Positions 19,901-26,692 are shown, numbered from the stretch's first letter. The stretch is DNA of 64,000 nucleotides from Flavobacterium sp. HSC-61S13 (GCF_024171535.1 NZ_JALJZV010000007.1:62001-126000); one strand, 5' to 3'. Notes: a model not told the origin generated them from the letters alone. Translations and numbers: made by a program.

Positions 19901-20508
19901 TTTCGTATTTGGTTGCCCAATCCGATATGGGGCAAAACTTTACCAGCGGTAATCAAATCGATACGTTTTCGATTATTCAAAATGCCTCGTTAGACCGGTA
20001 TAGCAGTTTGATAAAATTCCTCGAACAAGCCTTTGAATGGAAATTGATGTCGTATCAATTTTACCCGTATTACTGGGCAGATAGAAATCAGTGGAATAAG
20101 CTTTATAACTTCAATGAATCGGACGATCCTATTTTTAGAGATTTTATGCAATCGGGTATGGCTCGAGTTATCGTAACGGTTCGTCCCGGATTTGAAGAAG
20201 CCGTACAACTGTATATGAGTACGGGAAAACTATGGAACGGCGGGAAAATCCCAGTGATTGGCGATCCGTTGTACCTGTCGGTTATAGACGAGATTCGAAC
20301 GGTAAAAACAGAAAAAGAAGGCAAGGCTTGGATTACGCGTGTACCGACTTCCTTAACCATTTTACAAGCACAAAGTATTGGGCTCACCGTTGAAAAAGCA
20401 CTACCCTGCAACTGCGAAGATACCGCCGATTTTGACGATCCAACTCAAGTACCATGTAGCGAGAGTTTTATTCTCAAAAACGACGTACTTCAAGGCGAGG
20501 CACAATAA
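16996..20508 (+). CDS. Large protein of unrecognised family, putative effector carrier
   Basis: An 1170-aa protein with no signal peptide, no obvious transmembrane helix and no catalytic motif I can name. The first ~370 residues are helical and charged. A beta-rich region follows (about 380-520), then a charged helical segment near residues 560-720 with a strongly conserved look (EARE...KRERITKIINESEENNLHGFD, HVVGVYRWIDKLYKNQV, YGKRMMFEFMIPEPGHLHG). The C-terminus has VRPGFEEAVQLYMSTGKLWNGG and TRVPTSLTIL, then a Cys-containing acidic tail (CNCEDTADFDDP). It lies 69 bp before the toxin gene on the same strand. The position suggests a delivery or structural partner of the toxin; that is inference only. 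Confidence 0.7.
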   Translation: MKTEISNTLFKFISLRSPQLINRIRSELLFATVPRPLETSVFYQAIAQKLPEETKSEVLNKAADEFIEIIPDSQHLNTDFPEMSSLAHWFSQNKRSASEKEIRAKFNQAKPLAARDLENLWENLFYQTIRQTNMSLKDELAELLLADHLVRRLKSLNDPNSDPPFQELLDVQITLPSLLFDETKWEVGVSTDKLTTELFLPNETIERKKELSKALLQINNYESLTSQLAVIDHQYQLEFERTLESVNNDHNDFYKEGYKGYFKDVSHRRREFILSPPKEIYQNISYLDYIHEEIETPKISKYEIVYNPPIDEQRLKHLLTPVNYQTLLDILRNPQQNTQKESSNRIITQSSFDSIHSFNQFYNLIDRAKQKTETKLVQNAAITQSFNSIGGVLFSTPQSFSKEALQYVVIPIKEQQTYCATICFTLPDTTWELSKVTVKLRPKNSTEKTIVLQEPILERRGNEVTIYNIEGFVQNSANETCSIAVDLQFSNGQLHSIPRVELTRLVPHQGPLKNHTPMLPEHIDRILIPKRFGVRMLGIADYKKVEQTIHCYIEGEVSHVENIMAREYKEKANRSLFRNEVSHMLSEEQETEHLTDTISTQRFEMQYETEQVLRENKSTGIFVNSGYKYGNFYIDGGLTHANNSSRDESIRRSVNEAREITEQALDRLVKKTKRERITKIINESEENNLHGFDNRKGDQHVVGVYRWIDKLYKNQVYNYGKRMMFEFMIPEPGHLHGLALQQDNHTPSVTLNMPIDPRTAGGMNSIPTAAALTPHRAQFWAAQYFVDIPILKSKTMNISAAFSDHGASPNFSSNYNSGASHYSVEIPEDYAAVGYQGRFNFAFVPKGKEYTHGRLTICANKHIIEDLTHSTQYISRTIDEVDKSLDITFTGNDVAGISVSLQIRCRLKDDAEKQWQQDTFSRILDAYYEALNQFNEAVKAEQDKAVEIKKTNPGFYREIENTTLRRNCISYLVAQSDMGQNFTSGNQIDTFSIIQNASLDRYSSLIKFLEQAFEWKLMSYQFYPYYWADRNQWNKLYNFNESDDPIFRDFMQSGMARVIVTVRPGFEEAVQLYMSTGKLWNGGKIPVIGDPLYLSVIDEIRTVKTEKEGKAWITRVPTSLTILQAQSIGLTVEKALPCNCEDTADFDDPTQVPCSESFILKNDVLQGEAQ

Positions 20509-20535
20509 GCTTAAGGCTGTCTACACGCTTTTTTA

Positions 20536-20566
20536 TTTCATCGCCCAGCTGAAAGGCTGGGCTTAA
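20536..20566 (+). promoter_or_regulatory. Intercistronic hairpin between the large gene and the toxin gene
   Basis: Perfect 7-bp GC-rich stem GCCCAGC/GGCTGGGC-type (20543-20549 and 20556-20562) with a TGAAAG loop, 15 bases before the toxin ATG. It is followed by TTAAAAAC rather than a T-run, so it looks more like an mRNA processing, stabilising or attenuating element than a full terminator. Confidence 0.5.
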
Positions 20567-20577
20567 AAACGACACTT

Positions 20578-22734
20578 ATGAGCTATAAACCCCTATTCCC
20601 CGAAAGTTGGGGACTCACTCCTTTAACGGGAAGTCGGTTAGAGGCACTATTGGGTGCTAACAATCCCATAGCGCAATCACCTTATATCAGTCCGTATGCC
20701 GAAAACCATAGCTGGGCCAATCTAAACGCCTCCACCATAGCCCGACACTTTTTCTACCGATTACCGGTAGAACGCATTTACAACCATATCTTTTTTGTAA
20801 AGGAACCCGAATGCCAAACCGATATCAAACCGATCAAGCGCTTGATATATCTTGAACAAAATGCCGTTAGTGGTTTTCAAGCTGAACAAGATACCTTGTT
20901 ATACACTTGCCATATCTACGTTTCTACCAACGGCAGCAAACTCCAAAACCTCTATGACTGTACTGCCTACCAAATTGCCGACAACGAAATCTACTTTTTT
21001 TTAGAAGACAACACCAACGATCTTAGCGACCAAGTACTCTTGGCTCGATTTGGAAAAGGAGTAGACAAAAAAACTTTGTTAGCTATGGCCGATACCGATC
21101 TGAGTAAATTAACCGCAGACGTGCCTGATTTTAGTACCCATCAACTTCGAGAGCTGCTAGAAACCGGACGGGTAAAAGCCCCCATTACCCCATTGCGCAG
21201 CTTGCTGAACGGCGCTTTATTTATTGGTTCCTTTTCGGCCCTACCCGGTAAAGCTACCGGTTGGCTTACCAACCAAATAGGCGATTTGATCGCACAATTG
21301 GCTGTGCCTGAAACCCTTTGGGACTCCCAATCCGAAACTTACTTTTTGCAGCGCGAGCAACTTATCCAACGCTTGCAAATCGATCTTGCGATTATCGAAC
21401 CACTCGATTTGCTTTTGAACCATCAACACAGCCGCTGGTTTTCCCTATATGCTCCCCAATCAACACACCGCTTTTCGAAGGAGATTCGACTGTTTTTGAA
21501 AAAACTAATCACCCATTACAACCAAGCGGTAACCACTGTAATTTCCGGTTTTTATGATCAAGCAGGAGAAACCATACAAACGCTAGCCGAAGTGCTCTAT
21601 CTATCCGAAAAGATTGCTTTTTTCTGTGGGCTTTGGAACGGAATTGTCGATTTTGTGGCCGGAATTTTTAAGTTTATCGGACTCTTAGAACTCCCCTACA
21701 ACAGCCTTAAAAACTTTCAAGCTACCCTTGAATCACTAGATAACCTGATGGTCATCATATCCGAAATATCCCTGAGCGATTTATTCTTTAACGGACTACG
21801 CATTTATATCGACATGACCAAAGAGGTGTTTCAGTTTATCACCACCGACAACCCCAGAGCAGTTTATAATTTTGATAAAATAGCTTATTTTATCGGTTTT
21901 GGAATAGGAAACATCGGGGCCTCTTTTATCCCCATACTTCAACTGAGCAAAGTTACAAGTATTTCCAAATTTGGTTCATTTTTAACCGTCGATTTTCTAC
22001 AAGCCATCAACAATGCACCCAAACAGTTGGTTAACGATTTTAAGCAATTGCTGCTACTGCTCGAACAAATCGGCACTTTACTCGCCAAAAAAGGCGATGC
22101 CCTTTATGCTGAACTGCATAAAATACTGCGCAAAATATTCGAGTGGTTCAAACGTAACGAGCTTTTGTTTTCCAAAAAAGCCCATGCCGTTGAGAAAAAG
22201 CTCTTAGCCGAGGTGGAAAAGGGTTTGCTTAAACTAGACGAATTTCCAAACGGGCTAAAACGCCATGCTTCAGACTACACCCGCTATACGAATTATAGCG
22301 AAATTAAAGCGCTTGTATATATGGAGAGTAACACCTTTAAAATAGGTACTCAAAAGGGAAAACTAAAATATATTGCTCTAGACAAAGTCACCAATTTGGA
22401 TGCCCCTATAAAAAAGGGAATCGATGCCATTTATGAATTCTCTAACCCGCCGCCAAAATACGTTATTGCCGAAGTTAAAATGAATACCACTGGCAGCAAA
22501 ACTTGGCAACCCAAAGTCGATACCAAAAAAACAGGGAGTGGCGATAGTCAGATGACTGCAAAATGGATAGAACATGACTTACAATATACTATATTTAATA
22601 AAACGCATCTAGATATACTTGAAAAAGGATATGAATCAATTTTAATAGGCGTCTCCAAGGAACACCCCATAATATTAAAATCACTCGACAAAAATGCCAA
22701 GATTATACCTAACAAAATCACTCAAATCAATTAA
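20578..22734 (+). CDS. Putative antibacterial effector with C-terminal PoNe-like DNase domain
   Basis: A 718-aa protein. Residues 1-~600 are an unrecognised N-terminal part: an N-terminal domain (MSYKPLFPESWGLTP), a central hydrophobic helical region about residues 340-480 (FFCGLWNGIVDFVAGIFKFIG; YFIGFGIGNIGASFIPILQL) and a charged helical linker. The last ~120 residues resemble the PD-(D/E)XK polymorphic nuclease toxin PoNe: GID (D616), YVIAEVK (E632, K634), then GSGDSQMTAKWIEHDL (Q658-M659). PoNe domains are known as DNase effectors neutralised by PoNi (DUF1910/DUF1911) proteins, exactly what follows two bases after the stop codon. I see no signal peptide and no PAAR, VgrG, Rhs or T9SS sorting domain, so the export route is unknown. 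Confidence 0.75.
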   Translation: MSYKPLFPESWGLTPLTGSRLEALLGANNPIAQSPYISPYAENHSWANLNASTIARHFFYRLPVERIYNHIFFVKEPECQTDIKPIKRLIYLEQNAVSGFQAEQDTLLYTCHIYVSTNGSKLQNLYDCTAYQIADNEIYFFLEDNTNDLSDQVLLARFGKGVDKKTLLAMADTDLSKLTADVPDFSTHQLRELLETGRVKAPITPLRSLLNGALFIGSFSALPGKATGWLTNQIGDLIAQLAVPETLWDSQSETYFLQREQLIQRLQIDLAIIEPLDLLLNHQHSRWFSLYAPQSTHRFSKEIRLFLKKLITHYNQAVTTVISGFYDQAGETIQTLAEVLYLSEKIAFFCGLWNGIVDFVAGIFKFIGLLELPYNSLKNFQATLESLDNLMVIISEISLSDLFFNGLRIYIDMTKEVFQFITTDNPRAVYNFDKIAYFIGFGIGNIGASFIPILQLSKVTSISKFGSFLTVDFLQAINNAPKQLVNDFKQLLLLLEQIGTLLAKKGDALYAELHKILRKIFEWFKRNELLFSKKAHAVEKKLLAEVEKGLLKLDEFPNGLKRHASDYTRYTNYSEIKALVYMESNTFKIGTQKGKLKYIALDKVTNLDAPIKKGIDAIYEFSNPPPKYVIAEVKMNTTGSKTWQPKVDTKKTGSGDSQMTAKWIEHDLQYTIFNKTHLDILEKGYESILIGVSKEHPIILKSLDKNAKIIPNKITQIN

Positions 22735-22736
22735 TT

Positions 22737-23423
22737 ATGGAAAATTTCAGAGAATACATTATAGTACAACAAGAATCTATCGATTACCTTAATGAAGGCA
22801 TCGCCATTAAAAGAGTGAACCCTGATAGAATTCCGAATGTAAGAATTGCTGTTTTCACATTTACTCTCAACAAAACCATTGCGCATTATTCCGCAGGAGA
22901 CCCAAAAGTAATGGTTACCCAAAGTTTGATCGAAGCGATTACAGCCTTTGAATTGGGTTTTAAATGGGAGGGCTTTGCGCACAGCTATGCCATGTACGAT
23001 CAAATGGTCTGGATGTTGTCGTTAGCGATTTTGTGTGAGATACCCGATCCCGATTTTAGGCGCATCACCGCGATAATCAAACGCGATATGGCCAACGATT
23101 TGTTATTATCAACTTTGATTCAATACCGCCAATCCGATTTTTTACAAGGGCAATCCTATATTCAAAAAACGCCCTACTCCCACTTGGATCCCTTGGTCAG
23201 CGGCAGGGATAAAAGCATTGCTTTTATACAAAAATACCTCGACAAAAAATGGTACCAAGGTCATCGCGATGCTCCTTGGTACGATTGTCATAAAATCACT
23301 AAAATAAATGTGTTTTTTGGCTATTGGGCGTGGGAGGTAGCGGCCTTGGTCAAGATATATCAAATTGACGACAGCCTGTTACAAAACCAAAAATATTATC
23401 CGTATAGAGCCCTGCACTGGTAA
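22737..23423 (+). CDS. PoNi-like immunity protein (DUF1910/DUF1911), copy 1
   Basis: A 228-aa cytoplasmic protein, directly behind the toxin gene (two-base gap), expected to bind and block the PoNe-like nuclease. The N-terminal half (about residues 1-120) fits the PoNi N domain; the C-terminal half fits DUF1911, ending FGYWAWEVAALVKIYQIDD and YYPYRALHW, the family's typical close. The first 60 residues (MENFREYIIVQQESIDYLNE) differ from copies 3 and 4 at many positions, while residues 60-228 are almost identical. As the copy linked to the intact toxin it is the likely cognate immunity protein. The translation-initiation region lies within the toxin's last codons. Confidence 0.85.
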   Translation: MENFREYIIVQQESIDYLNEGIAIKRVNPDRIPNVRIAVFTFTLNKTIAHYSAGDPKVMVTQSLIEAITAFELGFKWEGFAHSYAMYDQMVWMLSLAILCEIPDPDFRRITAIIKRDMANDLLLSTLIQYRQSDFLQGQSYIQKTPYSHLDPLVSGRDKSIAFIQKYLDKKWYQGHRDAPWYDCHKITKINVFFGYWAWEVAALVKIYQIDDSLLQNQKYYPYRALHW

Positions 23424-23445
23424 ATAAACCAACGGTTAGGTAGCT

Positions 23446-23541
23446 ATTTTAATAGGCGTCTCCAAGGAACACCCCATAATATTAAAATCACTCGACAAAA
23501 ATGCCCAAATTATACCCAACAAAATCACTCAAACCAATTAA
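23446..23541 (+). pseudogene. Ghost of the toxin C-terminus, 1
   Basis: Ninety-six bases equivalent to toxin residues 688-718, still open in the same frame (ILIGVSKEHPIILKSLDKNA) and ending in TAA two bases before the next ATG. An in-frame TAG just upstream and the absence of a start codon show it is not translated as a toxin. It carries the initiation region for the following immunity copy. Confidence 0.9.
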
Positions 23542-23543
23542 TT

Positions 23544-24230
23544 ATGGAAAATTTTAAAGAATATATTAAACAAGAAGAAGAATCTATTAGCAACTTCTAT
23601 AAAGCACTAAAAAATAACGAAATAAAATCTAATAGGATACCAAATGTCAGACTTGCAATATTTACGAATTCATAAAACAAAACCGTTGCGCATTATTCCG
23701 CTGGAAATCCAAAAGCAATGATTACCCAAAGTTTGATCGAAGCGATTACAGCCTTTGAGGTAGGCTTTATATGGAGAGGCTTTGCACACAGTTATGCCAA
23801 ATACGACCAAATGGTATGGATGTTGTCGTTAGCTATTTTGTGCGAGATACCCGATCCCGATTTTAGGCGCATCACCGCAATAATCAAACGCGATATGGCC
23901 AACGATTTGTTATTATCAACTTTGATTCAACACCGCCAATCCGATTTTTTACAAGGGCAATCCTATATTCAAAAAACGCCCTACTCCCACTTGGATCCCT
24001 TGGTCAGCGGCAAGGATAAAAGCATTGCTTTTATACAAAAATACCTCGACAAAAAATGGTACCAAGGTCATCGCGATGCCCCATGGCACGATTGGCATAA
24101 AAACACCACATTCAACATCTATTTCGGATATTGGGCATGGGAGGTAGCCGCCTTGGTCAAGATATATCAAATTGACGACAGCCTGTTGCAAAACCAAAAA
24201 TACTACCCGTATAGAGCCCTGCATTGGTAA
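23544..24230 (+). pseudogene. PoNi-like immunity gene, copy 2, interrupted by one nonsense codon
   Basis: The frame has the same 229-codon length as its neighbours and is intact except for codon 44, which is TAA (23673-23675) where the other copies have Leu in LNKT; a single TTA-to-TAA change would explain it. No indel is present. A 170-aa remainder could restart at ATG 23718, but it would lack the variable N-terminus. This copy has the most divergent first 45 residues (MENFKEYIKQEEESISNFYK) and a distinct patch near residue 190 (WHDWHKNTTFNIYFGY against WYDCHKITKINVFFGY). Whether it is dead, read through or a base-calling error cannot be told from sequence. Confidence 0.85.
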
Positions 24231-24252
24231 ATAAACTAGCGGTTAGGAAGCT

Positions 24253-24348
24253 GTTTTAACAAGCGTCTCCAAGGAACACCCCATAATATTAAAATCACTC
24301 GACAAAAACGCCAAGGTTATACCCAACAAAATCAATCAAATCAATTAA
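24253..24348 (+). pseudogene. Ghost of the toxin C-terminus, 2
   Basis: Open 31-codon fragment of the toxin tail with substitutions relative to the intact gene (reads VLTSVSKEHPIILKSLDKNA, then KVIPNKINQIN and stop). It precedes immunity copy 3 with the same two-base spacing. Confidence 0.9.
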
Positions 24349-24350
24349 TT

Positions 24351-25037
24351 ATGGAAAAATTTAGACAATACATCACAGAAGAACAGGAATCTATTGATTA
24401 TTTTAATGAAAGTATCGCCATTAAAAGAGCCAACCCTGAGATGATCCCTAGCATTAAACTTGAAATTTTCACATCCTCCCTCAACAAAACCGTTGCGCAT
24501 TATTCCGCAGGAGACCCAAAAACAATGGTTACCCAAAGTTTGATCGAAGCGATTACAGCCTTTGAGGTGGGCTTTATATGGAGAGGCTTTGCGCACAGCT
24601 ATGCCATGTACGATCAAATGGTCTGGATGTTGTCGTTAGCGATTTTGTGCGAGATACCCGATCCCGATTTTAGGCGCATCACCGCGATAATCAAACGCGA
24701 TATGGCCAACGATTTGTTATTATCAACTTTGACTCAACACCGCCAATCCGATTTTTTACAAGGGCAATCCTATATTCAAAAAACGCCCTACTCCCACTTG
24801 GATCCCTTGGTCAGCGGCACGGATAAAAGCGTAGCTTTTATACAAAACTACCTCGATAAAAAATGGTACCAAGGTCATCGCGATGCTCCTTGGTACGATT
24901 GTCATAAAATCACTAAAATAAATGTGTTTTTCGGCTATTGGGCGTGGGAGGTAGCGGCCTTGGTCAAGATATATCAAATTGACGACAGCCTGTTGCAAAA
25001 CCAAAAATACTACCCGTATAGAGCCCTGCATTGGTAA
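24351..25037 (+). CDS. PoNi-like immunity protein (DUF1910/DUF1911), copy 3
   Basis: A complete 228-aa immunity-family protein, starting MEKFRQYITEEQESIDYFNE. It has the same DUF1911-type C-terminus as copy 1 (GYWAWEVAALVKIYQIDD; YPYRALHW). Its protein is identical to that of copy 4, and the DNA is nearly identical, indicating a recent duplication or gene conversion. The N-terminal 50 residues differ from copies 1 and 2, which suggests either a different partner toxin or drift after relaxation. It sits behind a toxin-tail ghost rather than a toxin, so it is an orphan immunity gene in structure. Confidence 0.85.
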   Translation: MEKFRQYITEEQESIDYFNESIAIKRANPEMIPSIKLEIFTSSLNKTVAHYSAGDPKTMVTQSLIEAITAFEVGFIWRGFAHSYAMYDQMVWMLSLAILCEIPDPDFRRITAIIKRDMANDLLLSTLTQHRQSDFLQGQSYIQKTPYSHLDPLVSGTDKSVAFIQNYLDKKWYQGHRDAPWYDCHKITKINVFFGYWAWEVAALVKIYQIDDSLLQNQKYYPYRALHW

Positions 25038-25059
25038 ATAAACTAGCGGTTAGGAAGCT

Positions 25060-25155
25060 GTTTTAACAAGCGTCTCCAAGGAACACCCCATAATATTAAA
25101 ATCACTCGACAAAAACGCCAAGGTTATACCCAACAAAATCAATCAAATCAATTAA
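25060..25155 (+). pseudogene. Ghost of the toxin C-terminus, 3
   Basis: Same length and sequence as ghost 2, again without a start codon and ending two bases before the next immunity ATG. Its identity to ghost 2 shows that units 3 and 4 share a recent origin. Confidence 0.9.
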
Positions 25156-25157
25156 TT

Positions 25158-25844
25158 ATGGAAAAATTTAGACAATACATCACAGAAGAACAGGAATCTA
25201 TTGATTATTTTAATGAAAGTATCGCCATTAAAAGAGCCAACCCTGAGATGATCCCTAGCATTAAACTTGAAATTTTCACATCCTCCCTCAACAAAACCGT
25301 TGCGCATTATTCCGCAGGAGACCCAAAAACAATGGTTACCCAAAGTTTGATCGAAGCGATTACAGCCTTTGAGGTGGGCTTTATATGGAGAGGCTTTGCG
25401 CACAGCTATGCCATGTACGATCAAATGGTCTGGATGTTGTCGTTAGCGATTTTGTGCGAGATACCCGATCCCGATTTTAGGCGCATCACCGCGATAATCA
25501 AACGCGATATGGCCAACGATTTGTTATTATCAACTTTGACTCAACACCGCCAATCCGATTTTTTACAAGGGCAATCCTATATTCAAAAAACGCCCTACTC
25601 CCACTTGGATCCCTTGGTCAGCGGCACGGATAAAAGCGTAGCTTTTATACAAAACTACCTCGATAAAAAATGGTACCAAGGTCATCGCGATGCTCCTTGG
25701 TACGATTGTCATAAAATCACTAAAATAAATGTGTTTTTCGGCTATTGGGCGTGGGAGGTAGCGGCCTTGGTCAAGATATATCAAATTGACGACAGCCTGT
25801 TGCAAAACCAAAAATATTATCCGTATAGAGCCCTGCATTGGTAA
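25158..25844 (+). CDS. PoNi-like immunity protein (DUF1910/DUF1911), copy 4
   Basis: A complete 228-aa protein, identical in amino-acid sequence to copy 3. The two genes differ by a few synonymous bases near the 3' end (for example AAATATTATCCG against AAATACTACCCG), where copy 4 resembles copy 1, hinting at gene conversion between copies 1 and 4. The spacer after it (CCAACGGTTAGG) also resembles that of copy 1 rather than that of copies 2 and 3. It is the last complete unit of the array. Confidence 0.85.
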   Translation: MEKFRQYITEEQESIDYFNESIAIKRANPEMIPSIKLEIFTSSLNKTVAHYSAGDPKTMVTQSLIEAITAFEVGFIWRGFAHSYAMYDQMVWMLSLAILCEIPDPDFRRITAIIKRDMANDLLLSTLTQHRQSDFLQGQSYIQKTPYSHLDPLVSGTDKSVAFIQNYLDKKWYQGHRDAPWYDCHKITKINVFFGYWAWEVAALVKIYQIDDSLLQNQKYYPYRALHW

Positions 25845-25866
25845 ATAAACCAACGGTTAGGAATCT

Positions 25867-25966
25867 ATTTTAATAGGCATCTCTAAGGAACACCCCATAA
25901 TATTAAAATCTCTCGCCAAAAACGCCCAAATTATACCTAACAAAATTAATTATGGGAAATTCAGAA
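25867..25966 (+). pseudogene. Truncated fifth unit: toxin-tail ghost and immunity start remnant
   Basis: The toxin tail is recognisable (ILIGISKEHPIILKSLAKNA) with more substitutions than the other ghosts and a loss of about 13 bases near its end. It is followed by ATGGGAAATTCAGA, a slipped version of the immunity start ATGGAAAATTTCAGA; similarity then ends. This looks like the oldest edge of the array, cut where the response-regulator gene begins. Confidence 0.75.
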
Positions 25967-25987
25967 CTTCAATTAGACAACAAAATC

Positions 25988-26692
25988 TTATCCCTGCGAA
26001 AAATGGTCTAAGAGAATTTGGTATTTTCTACCAATTGGAATCTGGTACCCATCTCGCAAGTACAATACATTTTTTTCATTTTTGACAATATGTTCCGTAT
26101 TGACAATAAAAGAACGATGGACTTGAAAGAATTGATCCAATACCAAATCTGTCTTAATACTCAATAAGGAACCATAAATGAAATAAGGTCGCGGACACCC
26201 CAAAATAAAAATCTTAATGTAATTCCCCGCACTTTCTACAAATAGAATTTCCGCCAATTCAATATCGATCAGCTGTCCATTTTCACGGATACTAAGGTGA
26301 GTCTTGATGTCTTTAACCGACTCGCGTTGCTTGCAAAACAACTTGGCTTTTTGAGTGGCCTTTAAAAATTGAACTAAGGAAACGGGTTTTAACAAATAAT
26401 CTACCACATCCAATTGATAGGATTCTAAGGCAAAATTAGAGTAGGCAGTCGTGATAATCGTAATGGGTTTAACAGGCAGAATTTTCAACAGCTCTAGCCC
26501 TGTTATCAAAGGCATATTTATATCCAAAAACAAGATGTCCACTTTGCTTTCTTGAAGCTTGTGTAAGGCCTCTGAACTGCCATAAGCTTGTCCAACCACA
26601 ACCAGGTCGTTGCATTGATTAATATGAGATTGAATAACCTGATGTGCCGGTTTTTCATCATCTACTATAAAACAGTTGTAGGAAGTTGCCAT
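25988..26692 (-). CDS. LytTR-family response regulator
   Basis: A 234-aa regulator: N-terminal receiver domain (phospho-acceptor Asp in ILFLDINMPLITG, about residue 56; TTAYSN and the K of LLKPVS) and a C-terminal LytTR DNA-binding domain (from about residue 130; ILFVESAGNYIKIF, FFQVHRSFIVNTEHI). It overlaps the 3' end of the sensor kinase gene by 28 bp and forms a pair with it. Targets are unknown; LytTR pairs in Bacteroidota commonly act on nearby or distant envelope genes. It is convergent with the immunity array, and its stop codon lies just beyond the truncated fifth unit. Confidence 0.92.
   Translation of the reverse strand: MATSYNCFIVDDEKPAHQVIQSHINQCNDLVVVGQAYGSSEALHKLQESKVDILFLDINMPLITGLELLKILPVKPITIITTAYSNFALESYQLDVVDYLLKPVSLVQFLKATQKAKLFCKQRESVKDIKTHLSIRENGQLIDIELAEILFVESAGNYIKIFILGCPRPYFIYGSLLSIKTDLVLDQFFQVHRSFIVNTEHIVKNEKNVLYLRDGYQIPIGRKYQILLDHFSQG

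Larger units (their letters stand above)
22639..25966 (+). repeat. 807-bp tandem array: toxin tail plus immunity gene
   Basis: Four full units and a truncated fifth with an exact 807-bp period: 22639-23445, 23446-24252, 24253-25059, 25060-25866, and the remnant from 25867. Each unit holds the last 31 codons of the toxin gene (residues 688-718), two bases, a 228-codon PoNi-like gene and a 22-base spacer around TAAATAAAC. In unit 1 the toxin tail belongs to the intact toxin; in units 2-5 it is a fragment without a start. The breakpoint is sharp: upstream of ATTTTAATAGG the toxin and spacer sequences are unrelated. No transposase or terminal inverted repeat is present, so this is segmental duplication, not an insertion sequence. 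Confidence 0.95.

Noticed and set aside
20378-20566. 62-codon frame overlapping the end of the 1170-aa gene
   Set aside because: Out-of-frame shadow with no family and no start context; the spacer hairpin lies inside it.
22731-25853. Repeated minus-strand open frames of 73-96 codons across the immunity array
   Set aside because: They are antisense shadows that recur only because the immunity genes are duplicated.
22639-25966. Array considered as an insertion sequence or CRISPR array
   Set aside because: No transposase, terminal inverted repeats or target-site duplication, and the 807-bp unit encodes a full immunity gene, far from CRISPR repeat-spacer architecture.
25952-26011. Short open frame starting ATGGGAAATTCAGA after the last unit
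   Set aside because: Only 19 codons, with similarity to the immunity start lost after about 14 bases; it is the remnant of a truncated unit.
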